Positions 24,242 to 33,792 of a stretch of 38,960 nt of DNA are shown here, in pieces. Position 1 is the first letter of the stretch. Each line of letters starts with the position of its first letter. The notes beneath the pieces were generated by a model. The model was not told where the DNA came from. It was given only the letters and a program-made list of their open reading frames with translations, and searched no databases. Source of the stretch: Anaerophaga thermohalophila DSM 12881 (GTDB lineage Bacteria; Bacteroidota; Bacteroidia; Bacteroidales; Marinilabiliaceae); contig NZ_AEWI01000059.1 in NCBI RefSeq assembly GCF_000191885.1, forward strand, positions 1 to 38,960. The letters are read 5' to 3'. Both the position numbers and the translations under genes were made by a program.

Positions 24242-25258
24242 TTATTCGAGTATGGTTACCCATCCGTAAGGATCGGGCTCATCACCGTATTGTAAGGCAC
24301 GTAATTTATGGTATAATTTTTTGGTAACGGGTCCGGGCTCGCCGTCTTTTGAGAAACTGTAGGATTTATTGTTGTCCAGATCGTCTATTCTTCCTACCGG
24401 ACTAATGACAGCTGCCGTTCCGCATTGTCCCACTTCCTCAAAAGTGTCGACCTCATCAAACGGGATGGGACGAATCTCGGTTTTCAAGCCCATGTCTTTG
24501 GCCAATTGGACAAGGCTTTTGTTGGTAATTGACGGCAGGATGGAACGTGATTCGGGCGTAATATATGTATTGTCTTTTATTCCGAAGAAGTTGGCCGGGC
24601 CGCATTCGTCAATATATTTCTTTTCGCGGCTGTCGAGGTAAAGTACTGCCGAATAACCTTTTTCTTTGGCCAGCATGCCGGCCCTTAGACCGGCTGCATA
24701 ATTTCCGCCAACCTTAATGTTACCTGTACCACGGGGAGCGGCACGGTCGTACTCACGCATCACCGCCACGCTGGTCAGCTTAAAACCCTCCTTGAAATAA
24801 GGACCTACCGGTGTCACAAAAACAAGAAATAAATATTCGTCGGCAGGCTGAACACCAACTTTTGGGCCTGTTCCTATCAACAGCGGACGGATATACAGAG
24901 AGGCGCCCGACTCATAAGGCGGAACAAATCTCTTGTTCAGCGATACGGCCTTTTTAACGGCTTCCACAAATAACGCTTCCGGAACTTCGGCCATCATTAT
25001 GCCCTTCGATGATGACAGCATACGACGTGCGTTCTCCTCAACACGGAAAATCCTGATTTTGTCATCTTTGCCGCGATAGGCCTTCAGCCCTTCGAACGCT
25101 TCCTGCCCGTAATGCAGTGCGGTAGCGGCCATGTGAATATTAATCTGATTGGAGGAAGAAACTTCCAGTTCGCCCCATTTCCCGTTCCGATAATAACACC
25201 GGACATTGTAGTCGGTATCCAGATAACTGAATGATAAGTTTGACCAGTCTATGTTCAT
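24242..25258 (-). CDS. ilvE: branched-chain amino acid aminotransferase
   Basis: 338 residues, fold-type IV PLP enzyme. The PLP lysine is K182 in GTGNIKVGGNYA. EAFEGLKAYRG (53-63), SLYIRPLLIGTGP (120-132) and the C-terminal QCGTAAVISPVG loop are family signatures of the BCAT type II (eukaryotic-like, about 340 residues). It catalyses the last step of leucine, isoleucine and valine synthesis and the first of their breakdown. It stands alone with a shared terminator. Unlike the aminotransferase-like protein at 4470-5609, its active site is complete. Confidence 0.94.
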   Translation of the reverse strand: MNIDWSNLSFSYLDTDYNVRCYYRNGKWGELEVSSSNQINIHMAATALHYGQEAFEGLKAYRGKDDKIRIFRVEENARRMLSSSKGIMMAEVPEALFVEAVKKAVSLNKRFVPPYESGASLYIRPLLIGTGPKVGVQPADEYLFLVFVTPVGPYFKEGFKLTSVAVMREYDRAAPRGTGNIKVGGNYAAGLRAGMLAKEKGYSAVLYLDSREKKYIDECGPANFFGIKDNTYITPESRSILPSITNKSLVQLAKDMGLKTEIRPIPFDEVDTFEEVGQCGTAAVISPVGRIDDLDNNKSYSFSKDGEPGPVTKKLYHKLRALQYGDEPDPYGWVTILE

Positions 25259-25471
25259 GATTTTTCTGCTTTACTTTTTCAATAATAATGCGGCTAAAGT
25301 TAAGGAATTTTCCGTAAACAGATATGATGGTTGTCAGCAGCAGGGCTTAATTTGGGTTAAATATTAATTTTTTTGAAGTGATATGTGTTTATCTGTTTTT
25401 TATTCCACGTAAAAACGCAAAGAAAAGATTGGATGAAAGAGAAGGGCATGGTGAAGATTGAAACAATAAAG

Positions 25472-25589
25472 GAGGGTGTCTAAAAAGTAATTCTTTGGAA
25501 AAACTGAATTCAATCTTTGCTGCCGCCAGTGATGTTTTTCAATTAGCTACACAGAGCTGCACAGAGAAAAAAGGACTTTTAGACAGCCT
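25472..25589. mobile_element. MITE-like element, 118 bp
   Basis: Terminal inverted repeats GAGGGTGTCTAAAAAGT and ACTTTTAGACAGCCTC bound 118 bases with no significant coding. Ends of the GAGGCTGTCTAAAA kind are common on Bacteroidetes insertion sequences, so this is probably a non-autonomous derivative. No target duplication was recognised. The rest of the 25259-25944 spacer holds no gene that I can support. Confidence 0.6.
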
Positions 25590-25944
25590 CTTGCATATAA
25601 GTTCCCCTCAAGGCGTAAAGAAATTTTTTATAGATAAAAGCCTTAATGCCATTATACCTGCAATAAAGATTATTTAACAGTTTGTTAACTTTTGTATTTC
25701 AAAAAGAACCAATTTGTTGAACCTTGAAAATGAGTCAATATGCTGTATTTGGTTTTATTGTGCTGTTTGTGAGTTGCTTGATTAATGCGTGCCGAAAGAG
25801 GATATATTTCTCTGTTTTTTGAGCAGGCAGCCATGGTTTGCTTTGTTCAACTGCTAAAATAACTTTCAATTTATATTTTCCTAACTGTCAGATAAGACGT
25901 GCGGTGTTGTTTTGCATAATTAACATTTTTAAAATCTAATTGCT

Positions 25945-28668
25945 ATGCAGACACTCAGGTTACTCTTTACAATTTTATTTTTTTATGCTCTGGCCTTCAA
26001 TGTATTTTCTCAGGGAAATGGTACCATTACCGGAAAGATTGTTGATACAGAAAGTTATCCTCTTCCCGGAACCAATGTCTACATTGAAGCTTTGGAAAAA
26101 GGAGCCGTCACTGATGCTGAGGGGCTGTACCGGCTAACGAATGTTCCCGCCGGAACGCATGAACTCACGGTTAGTTTTATCGGGTTCGACACTCAAAAAG
26201 CAACAGTTGAAGTGAAAGCAGGGGAAACCGTTACAAAAGATTTTGTTATGAAAGGTGGCATCATGCTGGAAGGCATCACCGTTGGATCAGCGCTGCATGG
26301 CCAGGCCAAAGCGCTTAACCAACAAAAAAATGCACCTAACATTAAAAATATTGTTTCGGCCGATCTTATCGGTCGTTTCCCGGACCAGAATGTCGCCGAA
26401 GCCTTGCAACGCATCCCCGGAATTTCTGTCCAACGCGACCAGGGCGAAGGCCGATATGTTCAAATAAGAGGAACAGACCCTAACCTGAGTAACATAACCA
26501 TTAACGGAGAACAAATTGCTGCCCCCGAGGGAGATGCCCGTACGGTGGCTCTTGACATGATCCCTTCCAATATTCTGTCAAGCATTGAGGTAACGAAGGC
26601 GATTACACCCGACATGGATGGGGACGCCATCGGGGGTTCTGTCAATATTAACACATTATCTGCCGTTTCGAATAACCGGATTTTTAGCGTTACCGCCAGT
26701 GGTGGTTATAATAATCAGGTACAGGACTTATCGCCTGTTTCAGGACAGGGTGCTGTATCGTTCGGAAACAGAAGTGGAGACAGAAACCAGTTTGGCTACA
26801 TGATTTCGGGAAGTTATAATAAAGCCAACAGGGCTTCGGACAATAATGAAATGGAATATGATGAGGGAGAACTGGAAGGATTGGAACTACGTGATTACGA
26901 ATTGACCCGTGAAAGGTTAGGCATTGTTTCCGGCATTGATTATCGGTTTAATTCCTCATCTGTAATCTATATGAAAGGCAGCTATAATTTTTTCTCCGAT
27001 CAGGAATACCGCCGTCGTTTTGTTATTGCCGCGGATGAACTGGCAAGAGATTTCAAAGACAGATTGGAGAAACAGCAGGTTATTTCTGTATCGGTCGGGG
27101 GTGATCATCTGATAAGTCAGGCTACAGCTATTGATTATGCATTGACTTATTCATACTCCGACCAAAACACTCCCGACGACAGGGAAATCAGCTATACAAT
27201 GGAAGACGACATGGGTGATTTTATAACCTTTGATCGTACAGACCCCGACTATCCCCGGTTTTCATCAGCAGGTGGAGACCCGTATAATTACGCCCTTTAT
27301 GAGTTCGATGAATTTGGTGATGCTTCAGAGATAACCACTGACCAACACTTCACGGTTCGCCTAAACCTGAAAACCAATTATCAGCTATCGCCGAATGTTT
27401 TCGGATATCTTAAATATGGGGGGCTGGGACGGTTCAAAAGTAAATACCGGAATATTACTGAAAGCATTTACGACTACAATGGGCCGGTTACTTTTCCTGA
27501 AATGTTGGGAGATTTTGTAGATAATGATTTTCTTGATAATAAATATGAAAATGGTGTCGGGAAATTTCCAAACAGGAGCACTGTAACAAGTCTTTTTAAT
27601 GATCACAGGTCGGATTTCGAACTGAAAGAAGATGATTCGGTGGAAGGGTCCAATGCCGAAGATTACGATGCAACGGAAAATACTTATGCCGGATATTTGA
27701 TGACTGAAGTAACTGCCGGTAATTTTTCTTCGTTATTAGGCTTAAGATATGAAAGAACGAATGTTGATTACACAGCCAATGTTACAGAATTCAATGAAGA
27801 TGGAGACCTGGTTACCCCGATTACTTCTGCAGAAGCAGACAATTCATTCGACTTTCTCCTGCCCATGGTTCATTTTACTTACAATATGGGAGAAAACGGG
27901 AAGTTAAGACTGGCCTGGACCAATACATTTGCCAAGCCAAGATATTTCGATCTTGCGCCTTACAGAATTGTTAACCGTGAAGATGAAGAAATAGAGATGG
28001 GAAATCCCGATTTGGAGCCGGCCCGTTCTATGAACCTTGATTTTATGAGTGAATATTATTTCCGTAACGTCGGAATTATCTCGGGAGGATTGTTTTACAA
28101 AAAGATCAGAGACTTCATTTTTGTCAGTAATTTCGACTATTCTGGAACAGGCCCCTATACCGGATATGAAACCACACAGCCGGTCAATGGTGATGATGCA
28201 AAACTTTTTGGTTTTGAAGTAAACGTTCAGCGTCAACTTGATTTTCTGCCCGGCTTTGCCAATGGCTTCGGTATTTATGCCAACTACACCTATACCTGGT
28301 CCGAAGCCGATCTTACCACTGTAGGCGGCACTCAGAGAACTGTAAGTCTGCCAGGACAGGCAGAAAACGTAGCCAATTTTGCTCTTTCGTATGAAAAGAG
28401 AGGTTTCACCAGCCGGATATCACTTAATTATGCTGGTTCTTTCATCGATGAAATCCGGGAAACAAGTGAATCAGACAGGTACTACGACGAGCGCTTTCAG
28501 CTTGATGTGTCAGCCAGTCAGAAAATTTCGAATGGTTTCAGTGTTTTTGCTGAGGTTATGAATTTAACCAATGCGCCTTTACGGTACTATAACGGAACAT
28601 CATCACGACCTGAACAGCAGGAGTTTTACTCCTGGTGGGGAAATTTGGGCGTTAAATTTAATTTTTAG
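25945..28668 (+). CDS. TonB-dependent receptor, likely partner of the phytase-like protein
   Basis: 907 residues. Signal peptide about 1-22 (ends NVFSQ). CarboxypepD_reg-like domain about 28-103, linker with GQAKALNQQKN, plug with ALQRIPGISVQRDQGEGR, VQIRGTDP and MDGDAIGG, then the barrel, ending VKFNF with the terminal phenylalanine needed for outer-membrane assembly. The plug style matches the large Xanthomonas/Caulobacter-type receptor group. The next gene, 235 bases on, encodes a beta-propeller-phytase-like exported protein. A receptor next to a phytase is a recurrent arrangement in Gram-negative bacteria, so inositol phosphates or another phosphate ester are plausible substrates (inference). 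Paralogue of the receptor at 17660-20329. Confidence 0.92.
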   Translation: MQTLRLLFTILFFYALAFNVFSQGNGTITGKIVDTESYPLPGTNVYIEALEKGAVTDAEGLYRLTNVPAGTHELTVSFIGFDTQKATVEVKAGETVTKDFVMKGGIMLEGITVGSALHGQAKALNQQKNAPNIKNIVSADLIGRFPDQNVAEALQRIPGISVQRDQGEGRYVQIRGTDPNLSNITINGEQIAAPEGDARTVALDMIPSNILSSIEVTKAITPDMDGDAIGGSVNINTLSAVSNNRIFSVTASGGYNNQVQDLSPVSGQGAVSFGNRSGDRNQFGYMISGSYNKANRASDNNEMEYDEGELEGLELRDYELTRERLGIVSGIDYRFNSSSVIYMKGSYNFFSDQEYRRRFVIAADELARDFKDRLEKQQVISVSVGGDHLISQATAIDYALTYSYSDQNTPDDREISYTMEDDMGDFITFDRTDPDYPRFSSAGGDPYNYALYEFDEFGDASEITTDQHFTVRLNLKTNYQLSPNVFGYLKYGGLGRFKSKYRNITESIYDYNGPVTFPEMLGDFVDNDFLDNKYENGVGKFPNRSTVTSLFNDHRSDFELKEDDSVEGSNAEDYDATENTYAGYLMTEVTAGNFSSLLGLRYERTNVDYTANVTEFNEDGDLVTPITSAEADNSFDFLLPMVHFTYNMGENGKLRLAWTNTFAKPRYFDLAPYRIVNREDEEIEMGNPDLEPARSMNLDFMSEYYFRNVGIISGGLFYKKIRDFIFVSNFDYSGTGPYTGYETTQPVNGDDAKLFGFEVNVQRQLDFLPGFANGFGIYANYTYTWSEADLTTVGGTQRTVSLPGQAENVANFALSYEKRGFTSRISLNYAGSFIDEIRETSESDRYYDERFQLDVSASQKISNGFSVFAEVMNLTNAPLRYYNGTSSRPEQQEFYSWWGNLGVKFNF

Positions 28669-28678
28669 TCCTTAAACC

Positions 28679-28694
28679 AATCTATCGATAGATT
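28679..28694. repeat. 16-bp perfect palindrome after the receptor gene
   Basis: AATCTATCGATAGATT lies 11 bases after the receptor stop codon, followed by a smaller CCTG/CAGG dyad. There is no T-run, so it may be a processing or mRNA-stabilising hairpin or a protein site, not a classical terminator. Confidence 0.4.
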
Positions 28695-28903
28695 TTATAT
28701 GCCTGACGGCAGGATAGATGTAATTATAGTCAGTTAAGAAAAGTCAAAACACGAAGACGCTATGACGCAAAGACTCTATATTAAAAGAGAACTGTGATGA
28801 ACGTTTGCTGTTTTGGAAATGATTAATCTTTGCGGGTTTATGGATGAGCACATATTACCAGATTTTTTGAAAAGCATAACAAAGTATTGTAAATCATTTT
28901 ATT

Positions 28904-30002
28904 ATGGAATTCAAAGCTGTTAAAACATTCATTTTAGTTATTTCAGTAATCGCACTCTCCATTCTTGGTGTTGTTTATTGTTCATCCCCTGATCAGCAGG
29001 GAAAAGCTGTCAACAAGTGCAAAAAAAGAGGTTTTAAAAGAAGCCTTTCACACGCAGCGTGATGAATCGGACAATGTTGACAGTCCGGCGTTATGGCATG
29101 GCAAAGACGGACAAAACTGGCTGCTTGCTACCGCCAAAGAAGGCAACACCGTTATTATTTTCGATGCTGCAAACGGCCAAAAAATAACAACTTTTGGTGA
29201 GTCCGGGAAGGGCATCGGACAAATGGAGCGTCCCAACGGGATTGCCGTTATCGATTCCTTTGCTGTTATTGTAGAACGCGACAATCACCGGCTTCAGGTA
29301 TTTTCGTTGCCATCTTTAAATTCCCTGGGCTTTTTTGGTCAGGAACAGCTCATTCGTCCTTATGGTATTGCCATGGACAAAACAGAAAATGGATATGAGC
29401 TTTATGTAACAGACAATTATGAGTTGGCCGGTGAAAGCATCCCTCCGGTTGACAGTCTGTTCCACCGGGTGCACCATTTTGTCCTGAATGTGAACGATAC
29501 AACACTTCAGGTAAAGCATCTCAAGGCTTTTGGGGCAACAGAAGGCAGCGGCGTTTTGTACAAGGTGGAATCCATCCTTGTTGATCGTCCTCTTAACCGC
29601 CTGCTGATTGCCGATGAATATGAAATGCAGCGGAACATTAAAATTTATACAACCGAAGGTGAATTTACCGGCGAGGCCATCCCAAACAAATATTTCAAAT
29701 ACGAACCGGAAGGCATCGCTTTATGGTCTTGCAAGGCAGATACATCCGGCTATTACATAACAACCGATCAGGATGTCCTGAACAATTGGTTCCCCGTGTT
29801 CGACCGCAAAACACTAAAGTATATGGGAAGCTTTGCCGGAGAAGTCACACGGAATACCGATGGGGTGGCCTTAACACAGCATTCATTCGGAAACTTCAAA
29901 AACGGGGTATTCTATCCTGTACATAACGATGGCAGCATCACTGCAATTTCGTGGAAGGAAATAGCTGAGGCTTTGGGACTGAAAGTGGATTGTCCTAAAT
30001 AA
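28904..30002 (+). pseudogene. exported beta-propeller phytase-like protein with a single-base frameshift
   Basis: The ATG at 28904 opens MEFKAVKTFILVISVIA then LSILGVVYCSSPD, a signal or lipoprotein leader, but that frame ends after about 47 codons. The body runs in another frame from about 29000 to 30002. Removing one A from the A7 run at 29021-29027 joins them into one 365-residue protein (...VNKCKKEVLKEAF...). The body opens with DNVDSPALWH (compare DDPAIW of beta-propeller phytases), then LLATAKEGNTVIIFD, NGIAVID and EGIALW blades. Phytases of this fold release phosphate from phytate with calcium. The frame that begins at a TTG at 28965 lacks a signal peptide and is unlikely to be the real start. 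Mutation, slippage, phase variation or sequencing error are all possible. Confidence 0.72.
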
Positions 30003-30085
30003 CCAGCAGTTTTCTGAATATCTTCTTGCAGATGGGATTTTGGGGACAATGTCTGGCAGATAGGAATCCATAACTGATGAGTCAG

Positions 30086-30138
30086 GGAGTTTTGATTTCC
30101 GGTGGTTGACACGGACGGGCTATAGAAATCAAAACTCC
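30086..30138. repeat. 14-bp perfect inverted repeat
   Basis: GGAGTTTTGATTTC (30086-30099) and GAAATCAAAACTCC (30125-30138) pair perfectly around 25 bases. It lies 84 bases after the phytase-like gene, with no T-tract. It could be a 3' end structure or element terminus. Confidence 0.45.
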
Positions 30139-30159
30139 TCCCCTCAGCCTTCGCTCAAA

Positions 30160-30201
30160 CGTTGCTTACACTCCCTCGATATTGGATGGGGGCTCTCTGA
30201 G
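30160..30201 (+). repeat. short repeat related to 38664-38703
   Basis: CGTTGCTTACACTCCCTCG then ATATTGGATGGGGGCTCT resembles CGTTGCTTGCATACGCTTG then ATATTGGAGGCTCT near 38670. Both lie directly downstream of accessory genes. Confidence 0.4.
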
Positions 30202-30356
30202 AATTATGTTTTAAGGAATAGGGGACCGAAGGATTGAGGAACGGCCCCTAAAGAGCAACGCAACAGAATTTTTATGACCGGCGCAATAACGTTATTGGGG
30301 TGACGCAACCGGGTTGTTGCGGGTGTAGCAAAAAAGAAGAAAGAAATTCTACCCAC

Positions 30357-30421
30357 ATTGCACACATTGGCAAAGCCTCACGAGCCTACGTTGTAACCAA
30401 TGTTTTGCCAAAGAGTGCAAT
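30357..30421. repeat. large imperfect hairpin upstream of the restriction locus
   Basis: ATTGCACACATTGGCAAAG (30357-30375) is complementary, with three mismatches, to TTTTGCCAAAGAGTGCAAT (30403-30421), around a 27-base loop. It lies about 90 bases before the remnant controller gene. It may be a REP-like sequence or regulatory dyad. Confidence 0.5.
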
Positions 30422-30508
30422 TCTGCCGACGTCCCCGGAGCAACTTGATAATTTTATATTGTTTTATGAGATAATTTTATATTTTAGCTGAAAAATAATT
30501 TGATAGAA

Positions 30509-30789
30509 ATGAATCGAATCAAAGAAGTGCTTGAAGAGAAGGCATCAAGCAGACTTGGTAGGCTGAGAAGTTGGGGAAAAGCTACAATATGGTAATTTCA
30601 TCCGTATAAAATTTAATTATTAAGGTCGGATGGAACTCGCATGCAAGAACTTATACATGTTCTTTTGTGACAAACCTTGTCATGCTCGTTTCATACGTAC
30701 AAAACCGGCAAAAACCAAGACTTGAGGTACTTTAAGAGACAGCAAAAATATTGGATGTCAATCCAAAAGATTTATTGAAAGAAGAATAA
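30509..30789 (+). pseudogene. XRE-family controller gene, split by a TTTCAT element
   Basis: Conceptual translation across the damage gives MNRIKEVLEEK-(G)IKQTW-x-AEKLGKSYNMV-(insert)-SYVQNRQ-PRLEVL-x-ETAKILDV-NPKDLLKEE, a typical 60-65 residue helix-turn-helix regulator found upstream of Bacteroidetes type I restriction genes. Damage: one G lost near 30541, TAG at 30559-30561, the 93-bp element (one TTTCAT retained), and TAA at 30733-30735. Its stop codon overlaps the hsdR start (TAATG), so the two were translationally coupled. The regulator is certainly dead. Confidence 0.85.
30596..30694 (+). repeat. TTTCAT element, copy F (inside the XRE gene)
   Basis: Complete copy with TTTCAT at 30596-30601 and 30689-30694. 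Hairpin 1 is CATCCG/CGGATG; hairpin 3 is TGACAA/TTGTCA. Deleting one TTTCAT plus the interior gives ATGGTAATTTCATACGTACAA, which translates in frame as MVISYVQ. The insertion therefore either duplicated a target TTTCAT/TTCAT or used an existing one. This is the clearest proof in the window that the element moves. Confidence 0.95.
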
Positions 30790-33752
30790 TGATTAAAGAA
30801 ACTCAAATTGAAGAAAGTTTAATTGCTAAGTTGACTGACCTGAAATATAGTTATAGACCTGACATACGGGACAGAGCTTCTCTTGAAAATAATTTCCGCG
30901 AGAAATTCGAATCATTGAATCGGGTAAATTTAACTAATTCCGAATTTTATCGATTAAGGGATGAGATTATAAATGCTGACGTTTTTGCCGCTTCAAAACG
31001 CTTAAGAGAAATCAATACTTTTATGCGTGAAGACGGGACGCCATTGCATTACACATTAGTGAACATCAAAGACTGGTGTAAGAATGATTATGAAGTTGTC
31101 AATCAACTTCGGATAAATACTGAAAACAGCTATCATCGCTATGATGTGATTTTGCTGATTAACGGTATTCCCGTTGTTCAAATTGAATTGAAAAGTCTGG
31201 AAATAAGCCCACGCAGAGCCATGCAGCAAATTGTGGACTACAAAAGCAACCCGGGAAACGGCTATACCAATTCTTTGCTTTGCTTTATGCAGTTGTTTAT
31301 TGTAAGCAACCGTGTTAATACCTACTACTTTGCAAATAACAACAATACTCATTTCAGTTTTAATGCTGATGAACAGTTTTTGCCCATTTACCAATTGGCA
31401 TGTACGGACAATAAAAAGATCACACATTTAGACGACTTTTCTGAAAAGTTTTTGAGCAAATGCTCATTGGGGCAAATGATTAGCAGATATATGGTTTTGG
31501 TTGCAAGCGAACAAAAACTATTGGTCATGCGACCTTACCAAATTTATGCGGTAAAAGCCATTGTAGACTGCATTCACCAAAACCGAGGCAACGGCTACAT
31601 TTGGCACACCACAGGAAGCGGTAAAACACTGACTTCTTTCAAAGCATCTACTTTACTTAAAGATAATCCCGACATCGAAAAATGCTTGTTTGTAGTTGAC
31701 CGCAAAGACCTTGACCGTCAAACCCGTGAAGAATTTAATAAATTTCAGGAAAATTGCGTCGAAGAAAATACAAATACCGAAATGCTGGTAAGACGTTTAC
31801 TTTCTGACGACTACGCCAACAAAGTAATTGTTACAACCATTCAGAAATTAGGACTTGCATTAGACCCAAACAACAAGAACAAATACAAGAAACGTCTGGA
31901 ACCGCTTCGCAATAAACGAATTGTATCCATTTTTGATGAGTGCCACCGTTCACAGTTTGGCGAAAATCATAAAGCTATCAAAGAATTTTTTCCCAATGCA
32001 CAGCTATTCGGTTTTACCGGTACACCCATTTTTGAAGATAACGCCATTTACAAACAAATTGACGGAACTGTTGGCTCTTATGTAACAACCAGAGATATTT
32101 TTCAAAAACAACTGCACGCTTACACGATTACCCATGCTATTGAAGATAGAAATGTTTTACGTTTTCATATTGACTATTTCAAACCCGGGAAAAACATTAC
32201 CATAGGCAGTACAGAACATATAACGGCGGTTGCCGATGCAATTATAAAAAAACACGATGCATCTACGCACAGTAAACGCTTTAACGCTTTATTGGCAACG
32301 GCTTCTATTAATGATGCTATTGAATACTACGACCTGTTTGTAAAAACAGGGCATGCCCTGTCTCAAGAAAATCCGGATTTTCGTCCTCTAAACATTGCTT
32401 GTGTATTTTCCCCGCCTGCCGACGGAAACAAAGATGTGCAGCAGTTGCAGGAAGATTTACAGCAGGAAAAAGAGGACAACAAGGTTGAACCCGAAAAAAA
32501 GAAGAAAGCCCTGCAAAACATCATTGCCGATTACAACAAGCAATACGGAACCAATCACAGCATCAACGAGTTTGACTTGTATTATCAGGATGTTCAGCAA
32601 CGCATCAAATTTCAAATGTTTAGCAATACCGACTATCCGCACAAAAACAAAATTGATATGGTGATTGTGGTGGATATGTTGCTTACCGGCTTTGATTCCA
32701 AATACCTGAACACCTTATATGTGGATAAGAATCTGAAATACCACGGACTGATTCAGGCATTCAGTCGCACCAACCGTATTTTGAACGACACCAAACCTTA
32801 CGGAAACATACTTGATTTCCGCCAACAGCAAGCCGAAGTGGACAGAGCTATTGCCTTATTTAGCGGAGAAGACACCGGACGAGCCAAAGAAATTTGGCTG
32901 GTTGAACCGGCACCGAAAATAATTGAGAAGTACCAGGAGGCAGTAAAAGCGATGGAAAAATGGATGGAATCAAAAAACATCGCGGCAGAACCACAGGAAG
33001 TTTACAATATAAAAGGTGATGCTGCCCGTGTTGAGTTTATCAATCGTTTTAAAGAAGTGCAACGGCTGAGAACACAGCTTGACCAATACACTGACCTGAA
33101 CGAAGAACAAAAGGAAAAGATAGAAGAACTAATGCCTGAAGATCAATTGCGTTCGTTCCGCAGTTCGTATCTGGAAATAGCCAAGCAACTCAAAGAAGTT
33201 CAGGAAAGGGAAGGCGACAGAGCCCCTGAAAACGTTCAACAGCTTGATTTTGAATTTGTGTTGTTTGCTTCTGCTTTGGTGGATTACGACTACATCATGA
33301 ACCTGATTGCCAAATACACGCAGGGCACGCCGAAAAAGCAGAAGATGACCCGTGATCAATTGATTGGTGTATTGAGTAGCAGTGCTAACCTGATGGAAGA
33401 ACGGGAAGATATTATTGATTACATTAATACATTAGAAGTTGGCAAGGGACTGACTGAACAAGAAATTAAAGATGGCTACCAACAATTTAAAGCGGAAAAA
33501 ATAGCCAAAGAGTTTGCCCGCGTTGCACAGAAAAATGGATTGGAACTTTCTGCGCTGCAACAATTTACCGATAGCATTTTAAGCCGTATGATATTTGATG
33601 CCGATAAGTTAAGTGAACTTTTTGCTCCCTTTGACTTGGGCTGGAAAGAACGCACCAAACGAGAATTAGCATTGATGAAAGATTTGATTCCACTATTAAA
33701 AAAACAAGCCGAAGGGCGAGAAATATCAGGACTGAAAGCGTATGATGTCTGA
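30789..33752 (+). CDS. hsdR: type I restriction enzyme R subunit
   Basis: 987 residues, full length. The N-terminal PD-(D/E)xK nuclease is intact: D119 in YDVILL and E133-L-K135 in QIELKS. The SF2 helicase motor follows with Walker A TTGSGKT (274-280), DECH (383-386), FTGTP (409-413) and QAFSRTNR (motif VI). A charged C-terminal helical region would bind the methylase. It would translocate and cut unmodified DNA in a complex R2M2S. It overlaps the stop of the dead controller gene by one base. Everything needed in this subunit is present, but no S subunit is encoded nearby to direct it. Confidence 0.94.
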   Translation: MIKETQIEESLIAKLTDLKYSYRPDIRDRASLENNFREKFESLNRVNLTNSEFYRLRDEIINADVFAASKRLREINTFMREDGTPLHYTLVNIKDWCKNDYEVVNQLRINTENSYHRYDVILLINGIPVVQIELKSLEISPRRAMQQIVDYKSNPGNGYTNSLLCFMQLFIVSNRVNTYYFANNNNTHFSFNADEQFLPIYQLACTDNKKITHLDDFSEKFLSKCSLGQMISRYMVLVASEQKLLVMRPYQIYAVKAIVDCIHQNRGNGYIWHTTGSGKTLTSFKASTLLKDNPDIEKCLFVVDRKDLDRQTREEFNKFQENCVEENTNTEMLVRRLLSDDYANKVIVTTIQKLGLALDPNNKNKYKKRLEPLRNKRIVSIFDECHRSQFGENHKAIKEFFPNAQLFGFTGTPIFEDNAIYKQIDGTVGSYVTTRDIFQKQLHAYTITHAIEDRNVLRFHIDYFKPGKNITIGSTEHITAVADAIIKKHDASTHSKRFNALLATASINDAIEYYDLFVKTGHALSQENPDFRPLNIACVFSPPADGNKDVQQLQEDLQQEKEDNKVEPEKKKKALQNIIADYNKQYGTNHSINEFDLYYQDVQQRIKFQMFSNTDYPHKNKIDMVIVVDMLLTGFDSKYLNTLYVDKNLKYHGLIQAFSRTNRILNDTKPYGNILDFRQQQAEVDRAIALFSGEDTGRAKEIWLVEPAPKIIEKYQEAVKAMEKWMESKNIAAEPQEVYNIKGDAARVEFINRFKEVQRLRTQLDQYTDLNEEQKEKIEELMPEDQLRSFRSSYLEIAKQLKEVQEREGDRAPENVQQLDFEFVLFASALVDYDYIMNLIAKYTQGTPKKQKMTRDQLIGVLSSSANLMEEREDIIDYINTLEVGKGLTEQEIKDGYQQFKAEKIAKEFARVAQKNGLELSALQQFTDSILSRMIFDADKLSELFAPFDLGWKERTKRELALMKDLIPLLKKQAEGREISGLKAYDV

Positions 33753-33792
33753 ACCACTGATTTATATGATTAAATGATTTAATTTGATAGAT

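Noticed and set aside
25495..25677. 60-codon frame in the spacer before the second TonB receptor
   Set aside because: It starts at TTG, lies mostly within the 118-bp inverted-repeat element and resembles no protein.
29015..29030. Programmed -1 ribosomal frameshift at the A7 run of the phytase-like gene
   Set aside because: The frame change needed is +1 (one A too many), and the codon phase does not fit an X-XXY-YYZ slippery heptamer. Mutation, transcriptional slippage or sequencing error fit better.
30300..30491. 63-codon frame before the restriction locus
   Set aside because: It overlaps a 19-bp-stem hairpin and shows no conserved motif; the real relic is the XRE gene from 30509.
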